64,000 nucleotides of DNA from Chitinophaga polysaccharea (GCF_902150045.1 NZ_CABFVU010000001.1:3038001-3102000), one strand, 5' to 3'; counted from the stretch's first letter, positions 17,630 to 27,267 are shown. Numbers and translations: made by a program. Notes: a model not told the origin generated them from the sequence alone.

Positions 17630-19645
17630 ATGCGCTATACTTTTGTTTTGCTGGCTCCCATTGCCAGCTGTTTGTTCGCCCTTTCCACCACGGCCCAGGA
17701 TGGAAGTAAAATGAAATTTGGTAAGGTTTCCAAAGAAGAATTTGCTGTAAAAAGATCGGAGAAGGATACCGGCGCGCATGCTATCATCCTGTCTGAGATC
17801 GGTTCTTCCATCTTTGAGTCGGATGGAAATGATCTTCGACTGGTGTATAAGGTACACCGCCGTATCAAAGTTATGGACAAGAATGGTTACAATGTAGCCA
17901 CCGTACTGGTACCCATTTACAAATCCAGTTCCTCGGAAGAAAAGCTGCTGAACCTGAAAGCTGCTGCTTATAACCTTGAAAATGGGGAAGTAGTGGAAAC
18001 GAAGATGGAGAGCAAAAATGTGTTCAATGATAAGCAGGATAAAAACCTGCTTGTCAAAAAGTTTACCCTGCCTGCGGTAAAGGAAGGCACCATCATTGAA
18101 TACGTTTACACGATTTCCTCCCCTTACTACCGGCATCTGCGCGCCTGGGATTTCCAGGGGCAATATCCGCGCCTGTGGAGTGAGTACAGTGTTGCTATAC
18201 CTGAGTATTTCGATTATATGCTGATCCCCCAGGGGTATGAGCCATACGTGGTGAAAACGAAAACATTTTCCCGTACAACCTTTACCTTCCGTAATGAATC
18301 GAGTGGATCCACCGGCCCTTCCAACCTGGTAACTGTTACGCCTTCTGTAACAACTTACAAATGGGCGTTGAAAGATGTACCGCCGATTAACGAAGAGAGT
18401 TATATCACTACGATCGATAACTATGTTAACCGGGTGGAATTCCAGTTATCCGCTTACAACTGGCCGGGAGAGCCCCGTAAGCCGGTACAGAGCACCTGGG
18501 AGGAGCTGATGAAAGACCTGATGAAGGATGAAGATCTGGGTGGCGTACTGAACGCCAACAATGGTTTCCTTTCCGACCAGGTGGCCGAACTGGTAAAAGA
18601 TGCCAAAACGGATAAGGAAAAAGTACAGAAGATATATACATGGGTACGCGATAACTATACCTGTACAGATCACAGCGCGTTATGGATGGACAAATCGCTC
18701 AAAACCGTTTTTAATTCAAAGAACGGGAACGTGTCCGACATCAACATGCTGCTGGTGGCTATGCTGAAGAAAGCCGGCCTGTTTGCCACGCCATTGTTGC
18801 TGAGTACCCGCAACAATGGATATGTATACCAGTTCTACCCGTTATATACCCACTTTAACTATGTGATCGCCGGTGTGAACCTGGGGGAAGAATACATTAA
18901 GCTGGATGCCTCAAGACCTCTTATGGGCTTCGGAAAATTGCCTGCGGAATGCTATAACGGTGCAGCAAGGGCCATGGACGATTTTGCATCGCCGGTGATA
19001 TTGGGAGCTGATTCCCTGAAAGAACAGCAATTTACCAGTGTGATGCTTGGGAAGATAGAAAATGGCATGATAAGCGGAACTTTCATGCAGCGGCCTACTT
19101 ACTTCGGTTCCTATAAAATAAGAACTAAAGTAAAAGAAGAAAGTGCCGATGAGTTTTTTAAGCAGATAACAAAATCATATACGGGGGATATAGAGCTGGA
19201 GAATAAATCGATAGAGGATCTGAAAGAACTGGAATCGCCCGTAATGGTGAAGTATGATTTCAAACTGCCGGTAGGCGAGGGAGATGTGATATACATCAAC
19301 CCCCTCCTGTCTGAAGCATACAAGAGCAATCCTTTCAAGGCGATGGAACGTAAGTTCCCGGTGGAGATGAACAGCGTATATGATGAAGTATATTCCTTTA
19401 ACCTGGATGTGCCGGAAGGATATGTGGTAGATGAATTACCTAAATCTGCCATGGCGAAGTATAATGAAAATGAGGGACAGTTCCAGTACCTTATCCAGCA
19501 AACAGAAAACCATATACAGCTGCGTTGTCGCGTAAAATTGAATAAAGCCAATTTTGATCCGGAAGAATATGCCACACTGCGCGATTTTTATGACCTGGTG
19601 GTAAAGAAGGAAGCAGAACAGATTGTCTTAAAAAAGAAAAAATAA
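17630..19645 (+). CDS. Secreted DUF3857/transglutaminase-like protein, catalytic Cys absent
   Basis: The product is 671 residues from the ATG at 17630 (MRYTFVLLAP, signal peptide ending near TTAQ). An in-frame ATG at 17615 is also possible. An N-terminal DUF3857 beta domain is followed by a transglutaminase-like core (about 325-420) and a C-terminal DUF2569/beta region. In active relatives the catalytic Cys lies in a GNC/GDC-S/K-D motif; here the site reads NGNVSDIN, with V368 in its place. The fold may therefore serve as a binding or scaffold module. It is followed after 3 nt by a paralogue, so the pair is one transcription unit. Confidence 0.8.
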   Translation: MRYTFVLLAPIASCLFALSTTAQDGSKMKFGKVSKEEFAVKRSEKDTGAHAIILSEIGSSIFESDGNDLRLVYKVHRRIKVMDKNGYNVATVLVPIYKSSSSEEKLLNLKAAAYNLENGEVVETKMESKNVFNDKQDKNLLVKKFTLPAVKEGTIIEYVYTISSPYYRHLRAWDFQGQYPRLWSEYSVAIPEYFDYMLIPQGYEPYVVKTKTFSRTTFTFRNESSGSTGPSNLVTVTPSVTTYKWALKDVPPINEESYITTIDNYVNRVEFQLSAYNWPGEPRKPVQSTWEELMKDLMKDEDLGGVLNANNGFLSDQVAELVKDAKTDKEKVQKIYTWVRDNYTCTDHSALWMDKSLKTVFNSKNGNVSDINMLLVAMLKKAGLFATPLLLSTRNNGYVYQFYPLYTHFNYVIAGVNLGEEYIKLDASRPLMGFGKLPAECYNGAARAMDDFASPVILGADSLKEQQFTSVMLGKIENGMISGTFMQRPTYFGSYKIRTKVKEESADEFFKQITKSYTGDIELENKSIEDLKELESPVMVKYDFKLPVGEGDVIYINPLLSEAYKSNPFKAMERKFPVEMNSVYDEVYSFNLDVPEGYVVDELPKSAMAKYNENEGQFQYLIQQTENHIQLRCRVKLNKANFDPEEYATLRDFYDLVVKKEAEQIVLKKKK

Positions 19646-19648
19646 GAT

Positions 19649-21559
19649 ATGCGCAAGCGGTTAATATTTAGTACCCTGTTGTTCCTGGTTGCAGTATCAT
19701 CAGTATGGGCCGGCGACCCGGTCTACCCCGCAGTGGCCATTCCCGATTCGTTGAAGAAAAACGCGCACCTGGTAAAAAGGATCGACGAGCAGATGGTGAA
19801 AGTAAACGATCTGACGGATATCCGCCTGGTATCACATACGGTAGTCACCGTGCTGGATGAATCGGGTGCGGAAGAAATGAGCCTTGAGGCCTACTATGAT
19901 AAGCTGCGGGAGATCCGTTCCATCAGTGGTGCATTGTATGACGCCGAGGGCCGGCTGCTGAAACGTTTGAAACAAAGCGAGATCCGCGATGTGAGCGCCG
20001 TAGGGGATGGCAACCTGATGTCTGATGCCCGTGCAAAACTGCACAATTTCTATTATAACGTATACCCCTATACGGTGGAGTACTCAATAGAAATGCGTTT
20101 CAACACAATGAACTGGATACCGGACTGGCAGCCACAGGATAATATTTCAACAGCTGTAGAAAAGGGCAGGCTTACCATCATTTTCCCTGAGAACTATGAA
20201 TTGCGCTACCGCAGTTATTGTTATGAAGGCAAACCGGTAATCACTACAGAGAAAGGCAGCAAAGCCATTACCTGGGAGGTTAACCAGCTGGCGCCCCTCA
20301 AACATGAAGATTACGCGGTGGAACTATACCAGCGTACCCCCAGCATTTTCCTGGCTCCAACTGATTTTGAGATGGGGCGTTATAAAGGCAAAATGACCAC
20401 CTGGAAGGATTTTGGGAACTTTGTATACCAGCTGAATGAAGGCCGGGATGTACTGCCTGATAACATCAAAGCAAAAGTACATGAACTGACAGATGGGATC
20501 AGCAGTCGCCGTGAAAAGATCAGGGTGCTGTATAAATTCCTGCAGCAAAATAACCGCTATATCAGTATCCAGCTGGGAATAGGAGGATGGCAAACCTTTG
20601 ATGCAACATCTGTGGCAGCAAATGGCTATGGCGATTGTAAGGCATTGTCGAATTACATGATGGCATTGCTGAAAGAGGCCGGGATCAGGTCAAATTGTGT
20701 GCTGGTAAAAGCAGGAAGGCATGAGCATACCTTGCCGGAAGACTTTCCATCTGCACAATTTAATCATGTTATTCTTTGTGTGCCGGATGCAAAAGACACC
20801 ACCTGGCTGGAATGTACCAGTAATACAGTGCCTACGGGTTACCTGGGCAGTTTTACCGACAACCGGCCGGTATTGCTGGTGGATGCGCAGGAAAGTAAAT
20901 TAATCCATACCCCGGTGTATGGAATGGACAGCAATGAACAGTTACGCCATGTAGACGCTGTGATTGACAGTGCAGGAAATATTGATATTAAAGCTACCAC
21001 CATTTACAGCGGGCTTCAGCAGGATGATTTGCATGACATGCTGCATTCGCTGAGCCGGGAAAAGCAGCTGCAGGAACTGCGTAAAGGATTAAACCTCTCC
21101 AGTTACGATGTCAATAATTATAACTGTACAGAACTGGAAACGCAAATACCTTCCATTGAAGAAAAACTGGGGATCAAAGGAAATAATTATGCAACGGTAA
21201 CGGGTAAACGAATGTTCCTGGTTCCCAATATACTTACACGGGGCGGCGTGAAACTGGAAGCAGACGCCAGCCGTAAGTCGGATATCCAGTTTGATTTTGC
21301 CTACCGGGATGTGGATAGCGTAACCATCACATTACCGGCGGGATATAAGCCGGAATCACTGCCCGCGCCGGTAGCTTTAACCGCTAAATTTGGCAGCTAC
21401 AGCGCTGCGGTGAGCATCAGAGGGAATACGCTAAAGTATATACGAAAAGTAGAACGTAAAGCAGGAACATTCCCGGCGGCAGATTACCCGGAGCTGGTAA
21501 AGTTTGATGCTACTATACTGAAGTCTGACAGGAGCCGGCTGGTGTTGGTGAAAGAGTAA
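19649..21559 (+). CDS. Secreted DUF3857/transglutaminase-like protein, catalytic Cys present
   Basis: The 636-residue product has a signal peptide (MRKRLIFSTLLFLVAVSSVWAG). It has the same architecture as its upstream neighbour but keeps a catalytic-looking site: C330 in YGDCKALSN and His in FNHVI. The third triad residue is less clear (WLECTS). The pair may act on proteins or peptides in the periplasm. Substrate and reaction are unknown; the family name only describes the fold. Confidence 0.82.
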   Translation: MRKRLIFSTLLFLVAVSSVWAGDPVYPAVAIPDSLKKNAHLVKRIDEQMVKVNDLTDIRLVSHTVVTVLDESGAEEMSLEAYYDKLREIRSISGALYDAEGRLLKRLKQSEIRDVSAVGDGNLMSDARAKLHNFYYNVYPYTVEYSIEMRFNTMNWIPDWQPQDNISTAVEKGRLTIIFPENYELRYRSYCYEGKPVITTEKGSKAITWEVNQLAPLKHEDYAVELYQRTPSIFLAPTDFEMGRYKGKMTTWKDFGNFVYQLNEGRDVLPDNIKAKVHELTDGISSRREKIRVLYKFLQQNNRYISIQLGIGGWQTFDATSVAANGYGDCKALSNYMMALLKEAGIRSNCVLVKAGRHEHTLPEDFPSAQFNHVILCVPDAKDTTWLECTSNTVPTGYLGSFTDNRPVLLVDAQESKLIHTPVYGMDSNEQLRHVDAVIDSAGNIDIKATTIYSGLQQDDLHDMLHSLSREKQLQELRKGLNLSSYDVNNYNCTELETQIPSIEEKLGIKGNNYATVTGKRMFLVPNILTRGGVKLEADASRKSDIQFDFAYRDVDSVTITLPAGYKPESLPAPVALTAKFGSYSAAVSIRGNTLKYIRKVERKAGTFPAADYPELVKFDATILKSDRSRLVLVKE

Positions 21560-21608
21560 AAAGCGAGATTGAGAAACGATAAACTCCTTCGGGTATTACA
21601 CAAATAAA

Positions 21609-21647
21609 GAGAGGCTGCTCAATAATGAGGCAGCCTCTCCGTATTTT
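21609..21647. terminator. Bidirectional terminator between convergent genes
   Basis: The 10-bp stem GAGAGGCTGC/GCAGCCTCTC (21609-21618 with 21630-21639) lies between the stop codons at 21559 and 21655. The T-rich side is better on the minus strand (TTTATTTG) but GTATTTT follows on the plus strand. Confidence 0.7.
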
Positions 21648-21654
21648 GCGGGTG

Positions 21655-22935
21655 TTATTTCTCGCGTACACTTACCGAAATATGCCGGTCCTTTTTCTTT
21701 TCTTCTTCAGGCGCATCGGCGGCAGCCTTTGCAAACTGTGAGCCATAACCTTCAGCGCCCAGTAACTGCGCGGCGTTGGTATTGCTCTTCTTCAATGCAG
21801 TAACTACAGACTCAGCGCGTTCTTTGGAAAGACGAAGATTAACAGTGCTGTCGCCGGTGCGGTCTGTATAGCCTCCAATTTTTATTTTGGCTTTGGGGAA
21901 GGCTTTCATGATAGCCGCAATGTTACCTACCTGTTTCATACTTTCTTCTGTAAGCTCTGCGCTGCCGGTTTTGAAGTTGAGATTATCAAAATCAAACCAT
22001 ACATCTTTACCTGCAGGGCGGCTGTCGTCTTTAAGGAATACTACCAGCTGGTCTTCTATACCGCCTTTGTATGCGTCCAGCACAACACCGTCGGGCAGCG
22101 TTACCTTGATGCTTTCACGCGTTATCACCGGACCGCCTTCTGTAACGGTCATAGTAGCTGAATCTGCCAGCTGGCTGGTAGTAACGCTGTCGGTAGCAGG
22201 TACGCTATCGCGTTTATTACCGCCGCAGCCGCGCATCAGGTACCATAGCAGGATGATAGCCACCAGGATGAGCAGCAATGACCATATCCATCTGCTGCCA
22301 CCGGATTTTGCCTCCGGCCGGATGTTTACAGCGCCGCCTGTAGTGGTAGCTGTGTCCATATGAAGCAGGCTGCCTAATTTTTTTCCCAGATCGCCAATAT
22401 TGGCCAGGCCCAGTATGCCGGCAATATTTAACCCGCCGGGTATGGCGCCCAGTATTTTATCTTTTTGTGAATCAAGCAGGGAAAGGAAGGAATTGGGTGA
22501 GAGGTTGTTTTGAGCTGCGTATTGTCCTACCGTGCCAAGTGTGGCCGGAGCGGCCGATTGCAGCAGTGTATTGGCGGATGATTCCTTGATACCGGCGAAA
22601 GAAGATAACATGCCGGTAATAGCACCCACCTTGTCGCCGAACAAACTGCGTAGCAGGTCGGCGCCTTTACTGAGCAATCCTCCCGCACCGCCTTGCAGCG
22701 CACCGGAAACGGCGGATGGATTGGCGTCGCCTGCTGCTCCTTTTACAAGGTCGAGCAGGCTGCCGGCGCTTCCCGAGGACCCGGCCTTGTTGAGAAGGCC
22801 GGTTAACACAACCGGTATGATACCACTGATGGCTTTCTGAATGCCGCCTTCACTTTCTCCAAGTTGTGAGGAAGCCTGACTAACGACATTGCTGTTGAAG
22901 ATACTTTTAGCGCTTTCCAGTAAATCGAAAGACAT
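21655..22935 (-). CDS. DUF937 - transmembrane - OmpA-family protein
   Basis: The product is 426 residues from the ATG at 22935 (MSFDLLESAKSIF); an ATG 54 nt further upstream adds a polar tail foreign to the family. Residues about 1-190 form a Gly/Ala/Ser-rich DUF937 (YidB-like) domain. Residues 216-234 are a strongly hydrophobic helix followed by MRGCGG. The C-terminal OmpA-like domain (about 320-420) keeps the peptidoglycan-binding signature IKIGGYTDRTGDSTVNLRLSKERA. It therefore looks like an inner-membrane protein whose OmpA domain reaches the peptidoglycan. The role of DUF937 is unknown. Confidence 0.85.
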   Translation of the reverse strand: MSFDLLESAKSIFNSNVVSQASSQLGESEGGIQKAISGIIPVVLTGLLNKAGSSGSAGSLLDLVKGAAGDANPSAVSGALQGGAGGLLSKGADLLRSLFGDKVGAITGMLSSFAGIKESSANTLLQSAAPATLGTVGQYAAQNNLSPNSFLSLLDSQKDKILGAIPGGLNIAGILGLANIGDLGKKLGSLLHMDTATTTGGAVNIRPEAKSGGSRWIWSLLLILVAIILLWYLMRGCGGNKRDSVPATDSVTTSQLADSATMTVTEGGPVITRESIKVTLPDGVVLDAYKGGIEDQLVVFLKDDSRPAGKDVWFDFDNLNFKTGSAELTEESMKQVGNIAAIMKAFPKAKIKIGGYTDRTGDSTVNLRLSKERAESVVTALKKSNTNAAQLLGAEGYGSQFAKAAADAPEEEKKKDRHISVSVREK

Positions 22936-23229
22936 AATTGTAGGGTTTAGTGATGAAGAATTGGTGACCAGTTTTTGACGCTGAATCATCCGGCCGTAAG
23001 CAGGAAATGTACAGTTTGTACTTCAGGGACTTTTATAACAACGGAGCCTGCCGGGTTGTTTGATTCCTGTAAGAATAAACAGGGGATGTAAGTTTAAACA
23101 CATAAATAGATATTGGTAAAATATTGATTTTAAAGAAGATGTAAATATTTTATTCATTTTTTCCTGGTCGCCCGGTCATTACTTCGTACCATCGATGAAA
23201 AGCAACCGGCTGGGCGCCGCATTGGATGT

Positions 23230-23508
23230 TTGCCCGCTATCAGTTACGTTTCCAGGAAGATCCGGAAAAGTTTTGGGGAAACAGAAAAAGTACAAACTAT
23301 TGCCAATACAGAAAAAATACAAACTATTACCAATAATGAATTCAGTGTATCCGATACCGTAGCCGTTAACTTTTTCCGGAAATTCCGGTTGAACAGCGGG
23401 CAATTAGGTTCCCTGATGGGAGCGCTGGCAGATACAGATGGTTGGGAAGATGCAGCCATAAATGAATGGATCAGCAGAAATGAGCAGCTGGTAAAAGAAT
23501 GGGAGTAA
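23230..23508 (+). pseudogene. C-terminal relic of a glycine-betaine ABC transporter binding protein (OpuAC/ProX-like)
   Basis: The frame lacks an ATG; the nearest initiator-like codon is TTG at 23230. Its last about 55 residues (FFRKFRLNSGQLGSLMG, then GWEDAAINEWISRN and LVKEWE) resemble the C-terminus of periplasmic glycine-betaine binding proteins: a helix with L-x-L, an acidic turn, A..W and a terminal LV..W. The first part contains a duplicated 27-nt unit and no recognisable domain. No permease or ATPase gene is near. Best read as a decayed 3' fragment, though a small intact protein is possible. Confidence 0.5.
23281..23334 (+). repeat. Tandem 27-nt direct repeat, two copies
   Basis: Units 23281-23307 and 23308-23334 differ at two positions only. 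In the overlapping frame they encode TEKVQTIAN and TEKIQTITN. Confidence 0.75.
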
Positions 23509-23676
23509 AACAGCGGTTTTAATGAAAAAATTGCAGTTAGCTAGCTAGTTTTCTGCTAAAAATGCAGTAATCCTTTCGCTTATATGTCATAATTTCCGGA
23601 GACACAACATTGGATCACGCTTTGTTGTTACCAGGGGACGTTTGATAACATCAAAAAAGGAGAAAAACAAGCAGAT

Positions 23677-26277
23677 ATGAACTTGAATAATTTCACTATA
23701 AAATCGCAGGAAATACTGCAACAGGCCCAGCAACTGGCCTTTAATAATCAGAATCAGTCTATTGAAACAGGGCACCTGCTCAAAGCTTTATTAAAAGATG
23801 AAGACAGCCCGATTGAATACCTGTTGAAGAAGAATGATGTAAATACTTCATTTGTAAACAACAAGTTAAATGAGCAGATCAATAAATACCCGCGTATGGC
23901 AGGCGGGGAAGGCGGTCAAACGTTGAGCCGTGATGCCAACAACGTGATCCTCCGGGCCGGAGCGGCCATCAAAGAATTTAAAGATGAATTTGTAAGCGTA
24001 GAGCACCTGCTCCTGGGCATCCTGGGTGGTAACGACGATACTGCTAAATTGCTTAAAGATGCAGGTCTTACGGAGAAAGGGCTGAAAACCGCTATCAGGG
24101 AACTGCGCAAGGGCGAAACTGTGAATTCCCAAACCGGTGGTACCCAGTACAATACGCTGCAGAAATACGCCAAGAACCTGAATGAAATGGCCCGGGAAGG
24201 AAAGCTCGACCCGGTGATAGGCCGCGATGAAGAGATCCGCAGAACACTGCATATCCTCTCCCGCAGGTCTAAAAACAATCCTATCCTGGTGGGTGAACCC
24301 GGTGTGGGTAAAACAGCCATTGTAGAAGGATTAGGCCACAGGATCATCAACGGCGACGTACCGGAGAACCTGAAATCAAAGATCATATACGCCCTTGATA
24401 TGGGTGCTTTAATGGCGGGCGCCAAATACCGCGGTGAGTTTGAAGAGAGATTGAAAGGCGTGGTAAAGGAAGTAGCGGAAAGCAATGGAGAGATCATACT
24501 TTTTATTGATGAGATCCATACGCTGATAGGCGCCGGTGCTATGGAAGGCGCCATGGATGCTGCCAACATCCTGAAACCAGCCCTGGCAAGAGGTGAGCTT
24601 CGTGCCATTGGTGCAACTACCCTCAACGAATACCAGAAATATTTTGAGAAAGATAAAGCCCTGGAGCGTCGTTTCCAGAAAGTACTGGTAGATGAGCCTT
24701 CCGTAGAAGATGCGATTTCCATCTTACGCGGACTGAAAGAGAAGTATGAAAGCCATCATCACGTACTCATCAAAGATGAAGCAATTATTGCTGCGGTAGA
24801 ATTATCGCATCGTTATATAACAGACCGTTTTTTACCGGACAAGGCCATTGACCTGATAGATGAAAGTGCAGCGAAACTGAGGCTGGAAATGAATTCCATG
24901 CCGGAAGAGCTGGATGAACTGGAAAGAAGGATCCGCCAGCTGGAAATTGAAAGAGAAGCGATCAAACGGGAAAATGATGAAGATAAGTTACGTGAGCTGG
25001 GAGAAGAAATAGCAAGACTGGGAGAAGAACGGAATACGTTCAAAGCAAAATGGCAGGCAGAGAAAGAAGTGGTGGACCAGATCCAGAATGCAAAATCGGC
25101 TATTGAAAACCTGCGGCTGGAAGCTGAACAGGCAGAGCGTAACGGTGATTTTGGCCGGGTAGCGGAAATACGCTACGGTAAAGTAAAGGAACAGGAAAAA
25201 CTGGTAACAGATCTGACAGAAGAACTGAATACAATATCAGCGAATCACAAACGTCTTCTTAAAGAAGAAGTAGATGCGGAAGATATTGCGGAAAACGTAG
25301 CCAAAGCAACAGGCATCCCCGTATCCAAAATGATGCAGAGTGAAAAAGACAAATTGCTGCATCTCGAAGAGGAACTGCATCAGCGCGTAGTAGGACAGGA
25401 CGAGGCCATCATAGCGGTATCCGATGCTATACGCCGCAGCCGCGCAGGATTACAGGATCCGCGCAGACCCATCGGTTCATTCATCTTCCTTGGAACTACA
25501 GGTGTTGGTAAAACCGAGCTGGCGAAAGCGCTTGCTGAATACCTGTTTGACGATGAAAACATGATGACACGTATAGACATGAGCGAATACCAGGAAAAGC
25601 ACTCCGTGAGCCGCCTGGTAGGAGCCCCTCCGGGATACGTTGGATATGATGAAGGCGGTCAGCTTACAGAAGCCGTACGCCGTAAGCCATATTCAGTAGT
25701 GCTGCTTGATGAAATTGAAAAAGCCCATCCGGATACGTTTAACATTTTGTTGCAGGTATTGGATGACGGCCGGTTAACCGATAACAAAGGCCGCGTGGTG
25801 AATTTCAAAAACACCATCATTATCATGACCAGTAACATGGGTAGCCATATTATCCAGGAAAATTTTGAAAGCATTGACGATACCAACAGAGAAGAGATAG
25901 TAGATAAAACGAAAGATGAAGTGATGTCCCTGCTGAAACAAACCATCCGTCCCGAGTTCCTGAACAGGGTAGATGAGGTGATCATGTTCCAGCCTTTAAT
26001 GAGAAATGAAATTAAGGGAATAATTAACATTCAGTTGCAGCAACTGAAGGATATGGTAGCTAAAAATGGCATGATATTGGAATTTTCAGACTATGCGCTT
26101 GAGTATCTTTCTGTACAGGGTTACGATCCGCAGTTTGGTGCAAGACCGCTGAAACGCCTCATACAAAAGGAAATCATTAACCTGTTAAGTAAGAAGATAC
26201 TTGCAGGGGATATTGATAAATCCAAACCAGTGCTGATCGATGTGTTTGATGGCGTAGTAGTAATCAGAAACAAGTAA
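23677..26277 (+). CDS. clpB: ATP-dependent disaggregase ClpB
   Basis: The 866-residue cytoplasmic chaperone, working with DnaK, pulls apart protein aggregates after stress. Domains: Clp N-domain (1-145), first AAA module with Walker A GEPGVGKT at 206-213, coiled-coil middle domain (about 400-530, very rich in Glu/Arg/Leu), second AAA module with GTTGVGKT at 606-613 and the arginine-finger region LDEIEKAHPD, and a C-terminal D2-small domain. Full length; no ClpP-binding loop is evident. A strong terminator follows. Confidence 0.97.
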   Translation: MNLNNFTIKSQEILQQAQQLAFNNQNQSIETGHLLKALLKDEDSPIEYLLKKNDVNTSFVNNKLNEQINKYPRMAGGEGGQTLSRDANNVILRAGAAIKEFKDEFVSVEHLLLGILGGNDDTAKLLKDAGLTEKGLKTAIRELRKGETVNSQTGGTQYNTLQKYAKNLNEMAREGKLDPVIGRDEEIRRTLHILSRRSKNNPILVGEPGVGKTAIVEGLGHRIINGDVPENLKSKIIYALDMGALMAGAKYRGEFEERLKGVVKEVAESNGEIILFIDEIHTLIGAGAMEGAMDAANILKPALARGELRAIGATTLNEYQKYFEKDKALERRFQKVLVDEPSVEDAISILRGLKEKYESHHHVLIKDEAIIAAVELSHRYITDRFLPDKAIDLIDESAAKLRLEMNSMPEELDELERRIRQLEIEREAIKRENDEDKLRELGEEIARLGEERNTFKAKWQAEKEVVDQIQNAKSAIENLRLEAEQAERNGDFGRVAEIRYGKVKEQEKLVTDLTEELNTISANHKRLLKEEVDAEDIAENVAKATGIPVSKMMQSEKDKLLHLEEELHQRVVGQDEAIIAVSDAIRRSRAGLQDPRRPIGSFIFLGTTGVGKTELAKALAEYLFDDENMMTRIDMSEYQEKHSVSRLVGAPPGYVGYDEGGQLTEAVRRKPYSVVLLDEIEKAHPDTFNILLQVLDDGRLTDNKGRVVNFKNTIIIMTSNMGSHIIQENFESIDDTNREEIVDKTKDEVMSLLKQTIRPEFLNRVDEVIMFQPLMRNEIKGIINIQLQQLKDMVAKNGMILEFSDYALEYLSVQGYDPQFGARPLKRLIQKEIINLLSKKILAGDIDKSKPVLIDVFDGVVVIRNK

Positions 26278-26307
26278 TTCTAAATACGACGATACATAGT
26301 TAACGAT

Positions 26308-26337
26308 AAGCCCCGCGATTCTTCGCGGGGCTTTTTT
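26308..26337 (+). terminator. Rho-independent terminator of clpB
   Basis: A perfect 10-bp stem AAGCCCCGCG/CGCGGGGCTT with a 6-nt loop is followed by a TTTTTT run, 30 nt after the clpB stop. Confidence 0.9.
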
Positions 26338-26356
26338 ATGTGTGGTCAGCTTTCGT

Positions 26357-26364
26357 TAAATTTG
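26357..26364 (+). promoter_or_regulatory. Candidate -7 box for guanine deaminase
   Basis: TAAATTTG matches TAnnTTTG and lies 22 nt upstream of the ATG at 26387, just after the clpB terminator. Confidence 0.4.
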
Positions 26365-26386
26365 AGCAGATCAAAAATCTTAAAGT

Positions 26387-26866
26387 ATGCCGGGAGAAAG
26401 AGAAAGAAGATTTATGCAGCATGCCATTGCCTTATCGCGTAAGGGAATGGACAACGGCGATGGCGGTCCTTTTGGCGCGGTGGTGGTACGGGGTGATGAA
26501 ATTGTGGGAGAGGGATGGAACCAGGTGCTTACAGATACAGACCCTACTGCCCACGCAGAAGTAGTGGCAATCCGGGAGGCCTGCAAAAAGCTGGGCACTT
26601 TCCAGTTACACGATTGTGAAATATTTACTTCCTGTGAGCCCTGCCCCATGTGCCTGGGTGCTATTTACTGGGCCAGGCCGCAGCGCGTATATTATGCCAA
26701 TACAAAAGAAGATGCTGCCGCTATAGATTTTGATGATTCGTTTATTTACCGGGAGATAGAAAAAGATCATGCAGATAAAAAGATTCCGCTGATCGCGTTG
26801 CCCGATCCTGAAGCTTTGAATGTTTTCCGGAGATGGAAAGAAAAGGGGGATAAGAAGTTGTATTAG
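26387..26866 (+). CDS. guaD: Guanine deaminase (cytidine-deaminase-fold nucleobase deaminase)
   Basis: The 159-residue protein closely follows the pattern of Bacillus-type guanine deaminase: GGPFGAVVV, the zinc ligand and proton shuttle pair in TAHAEV (H56, E58), the PCPMC motif (C86, C89) and the downstream AIYWARP and FDDSFIYREI blocks. It would convert guanine to xanthine in the cytoplasm for purine recycling. The tRNA adenosine deaminase TadA is related but lacks the FDDSFIY block, so guanine is the better guess. Confidence 0.88.
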   Translation: MPGERERRFMQHAIALSRKGMDNGDGGPFGAVVVRGDEIVGEGWNQVLTDTDPTAHAEVVAIREACKKLGTFQLHDCEIFTSCEPCPMCLGAIYWARPQRVYYANTKEDAAAIDFDDSFIYREIEKDHADKKIPLIALPDPEALNVFRRWKEKGDKKLY

Positions 26867-26873
26867 TTTTTAT

Positions 26874-26895
26874 GGAGGGGAACGCATTCCCCTCC
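26874..26895. other. Perfect hairpin between convergent genes
   Basis: The stem GGAGGGGAA/TTCCCCTCC (9 bp, CGCA loop) lies between the guanine deaminase and anti-sigma stop codons. Neither side carries a good U-tract, so it may be an mRNA end-protecting structure and not a classic terminator. Confidence 0.5.
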
Positions 26896-26896
26896 G

Positions 26897-27250
26897 CTAA
26901 TGTTTTACAGAGAAATGGTATGCCCAGAACAATGCGAGCAGTAAGAAGAGGATGCAGACAATAATAACGGCAAGGGATATATAATTTTCTGATTTTCTCC
27001 TGGCCCTGTAGCGTTTGTGTAATTTCTTCAGCAGGCTCCATTTCATTTCAATAATCCACCCGGGAATTTTGTCTTTATCTTTTATGGCAGCCAGCCCTTC
27101 CAATGCATCGCTGCAAAGCTCACAATCAGACAGGTGCATTTCCACTTCATGTTGCTCTTCAGCAGACAGCTTGCCCTGCACATAGTCCAGCAGCTGCTGT
27201 TGCGTAGGACAGCCAGTAGTTACAAAGATATCGTTGAAATGCTCGTTCAT
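26897..27250 (-). CDS. Zinc-finger anti-sigma factor, single-pass membrane
   Basis: The 117-residue product has an N-terminal anti-sigma zinc-finger (H39, C43 and C46 in VEMHLSDCELC), then a basic linker and a transmembrane helix at about 91-112, with almost no periplasmic part. It starts 17 nt after the upstream sigma-factor gene, the standard sigma/anti-sigma arrangement. It probably holds that sigma factor at the membrane. No sensory domain is visible, so the signal must enter through a partner. Confidence 0.8.
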   Translation of the reverse strand: MNEHFNDIFVTTGCPTQQQLLDYVQGKLSAEEQHEVEMHLSDCELCSDALEGLAAIKDKDKIPGWIIEMKWSLLKKLHKRYRARRKSENYISLAVIIVCILFLLLALFWAYHFSVKH

Positions 27251-27267
27251 ATCACTATTGATGCAAA

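Larger units (their letters stand above)
22936..23676. other. Intergenic region upstream of clpB
   Basis: These 741 bases hold the binding-protein relic at 23230-23508 and a two-copy 27-nt repeat. No CIRCE inverted repeat was found ahead of clpB. The rest is AT-rich without a visible gene. Confidence 0.5.

Noticed and set aside
23509-23676. CIRCE-type heat-shock operator before clpB
   Set aside because: TTAGCTAGCTAG is present but there is no inverted TTAGCACTC/GAGTGCTAA pair.
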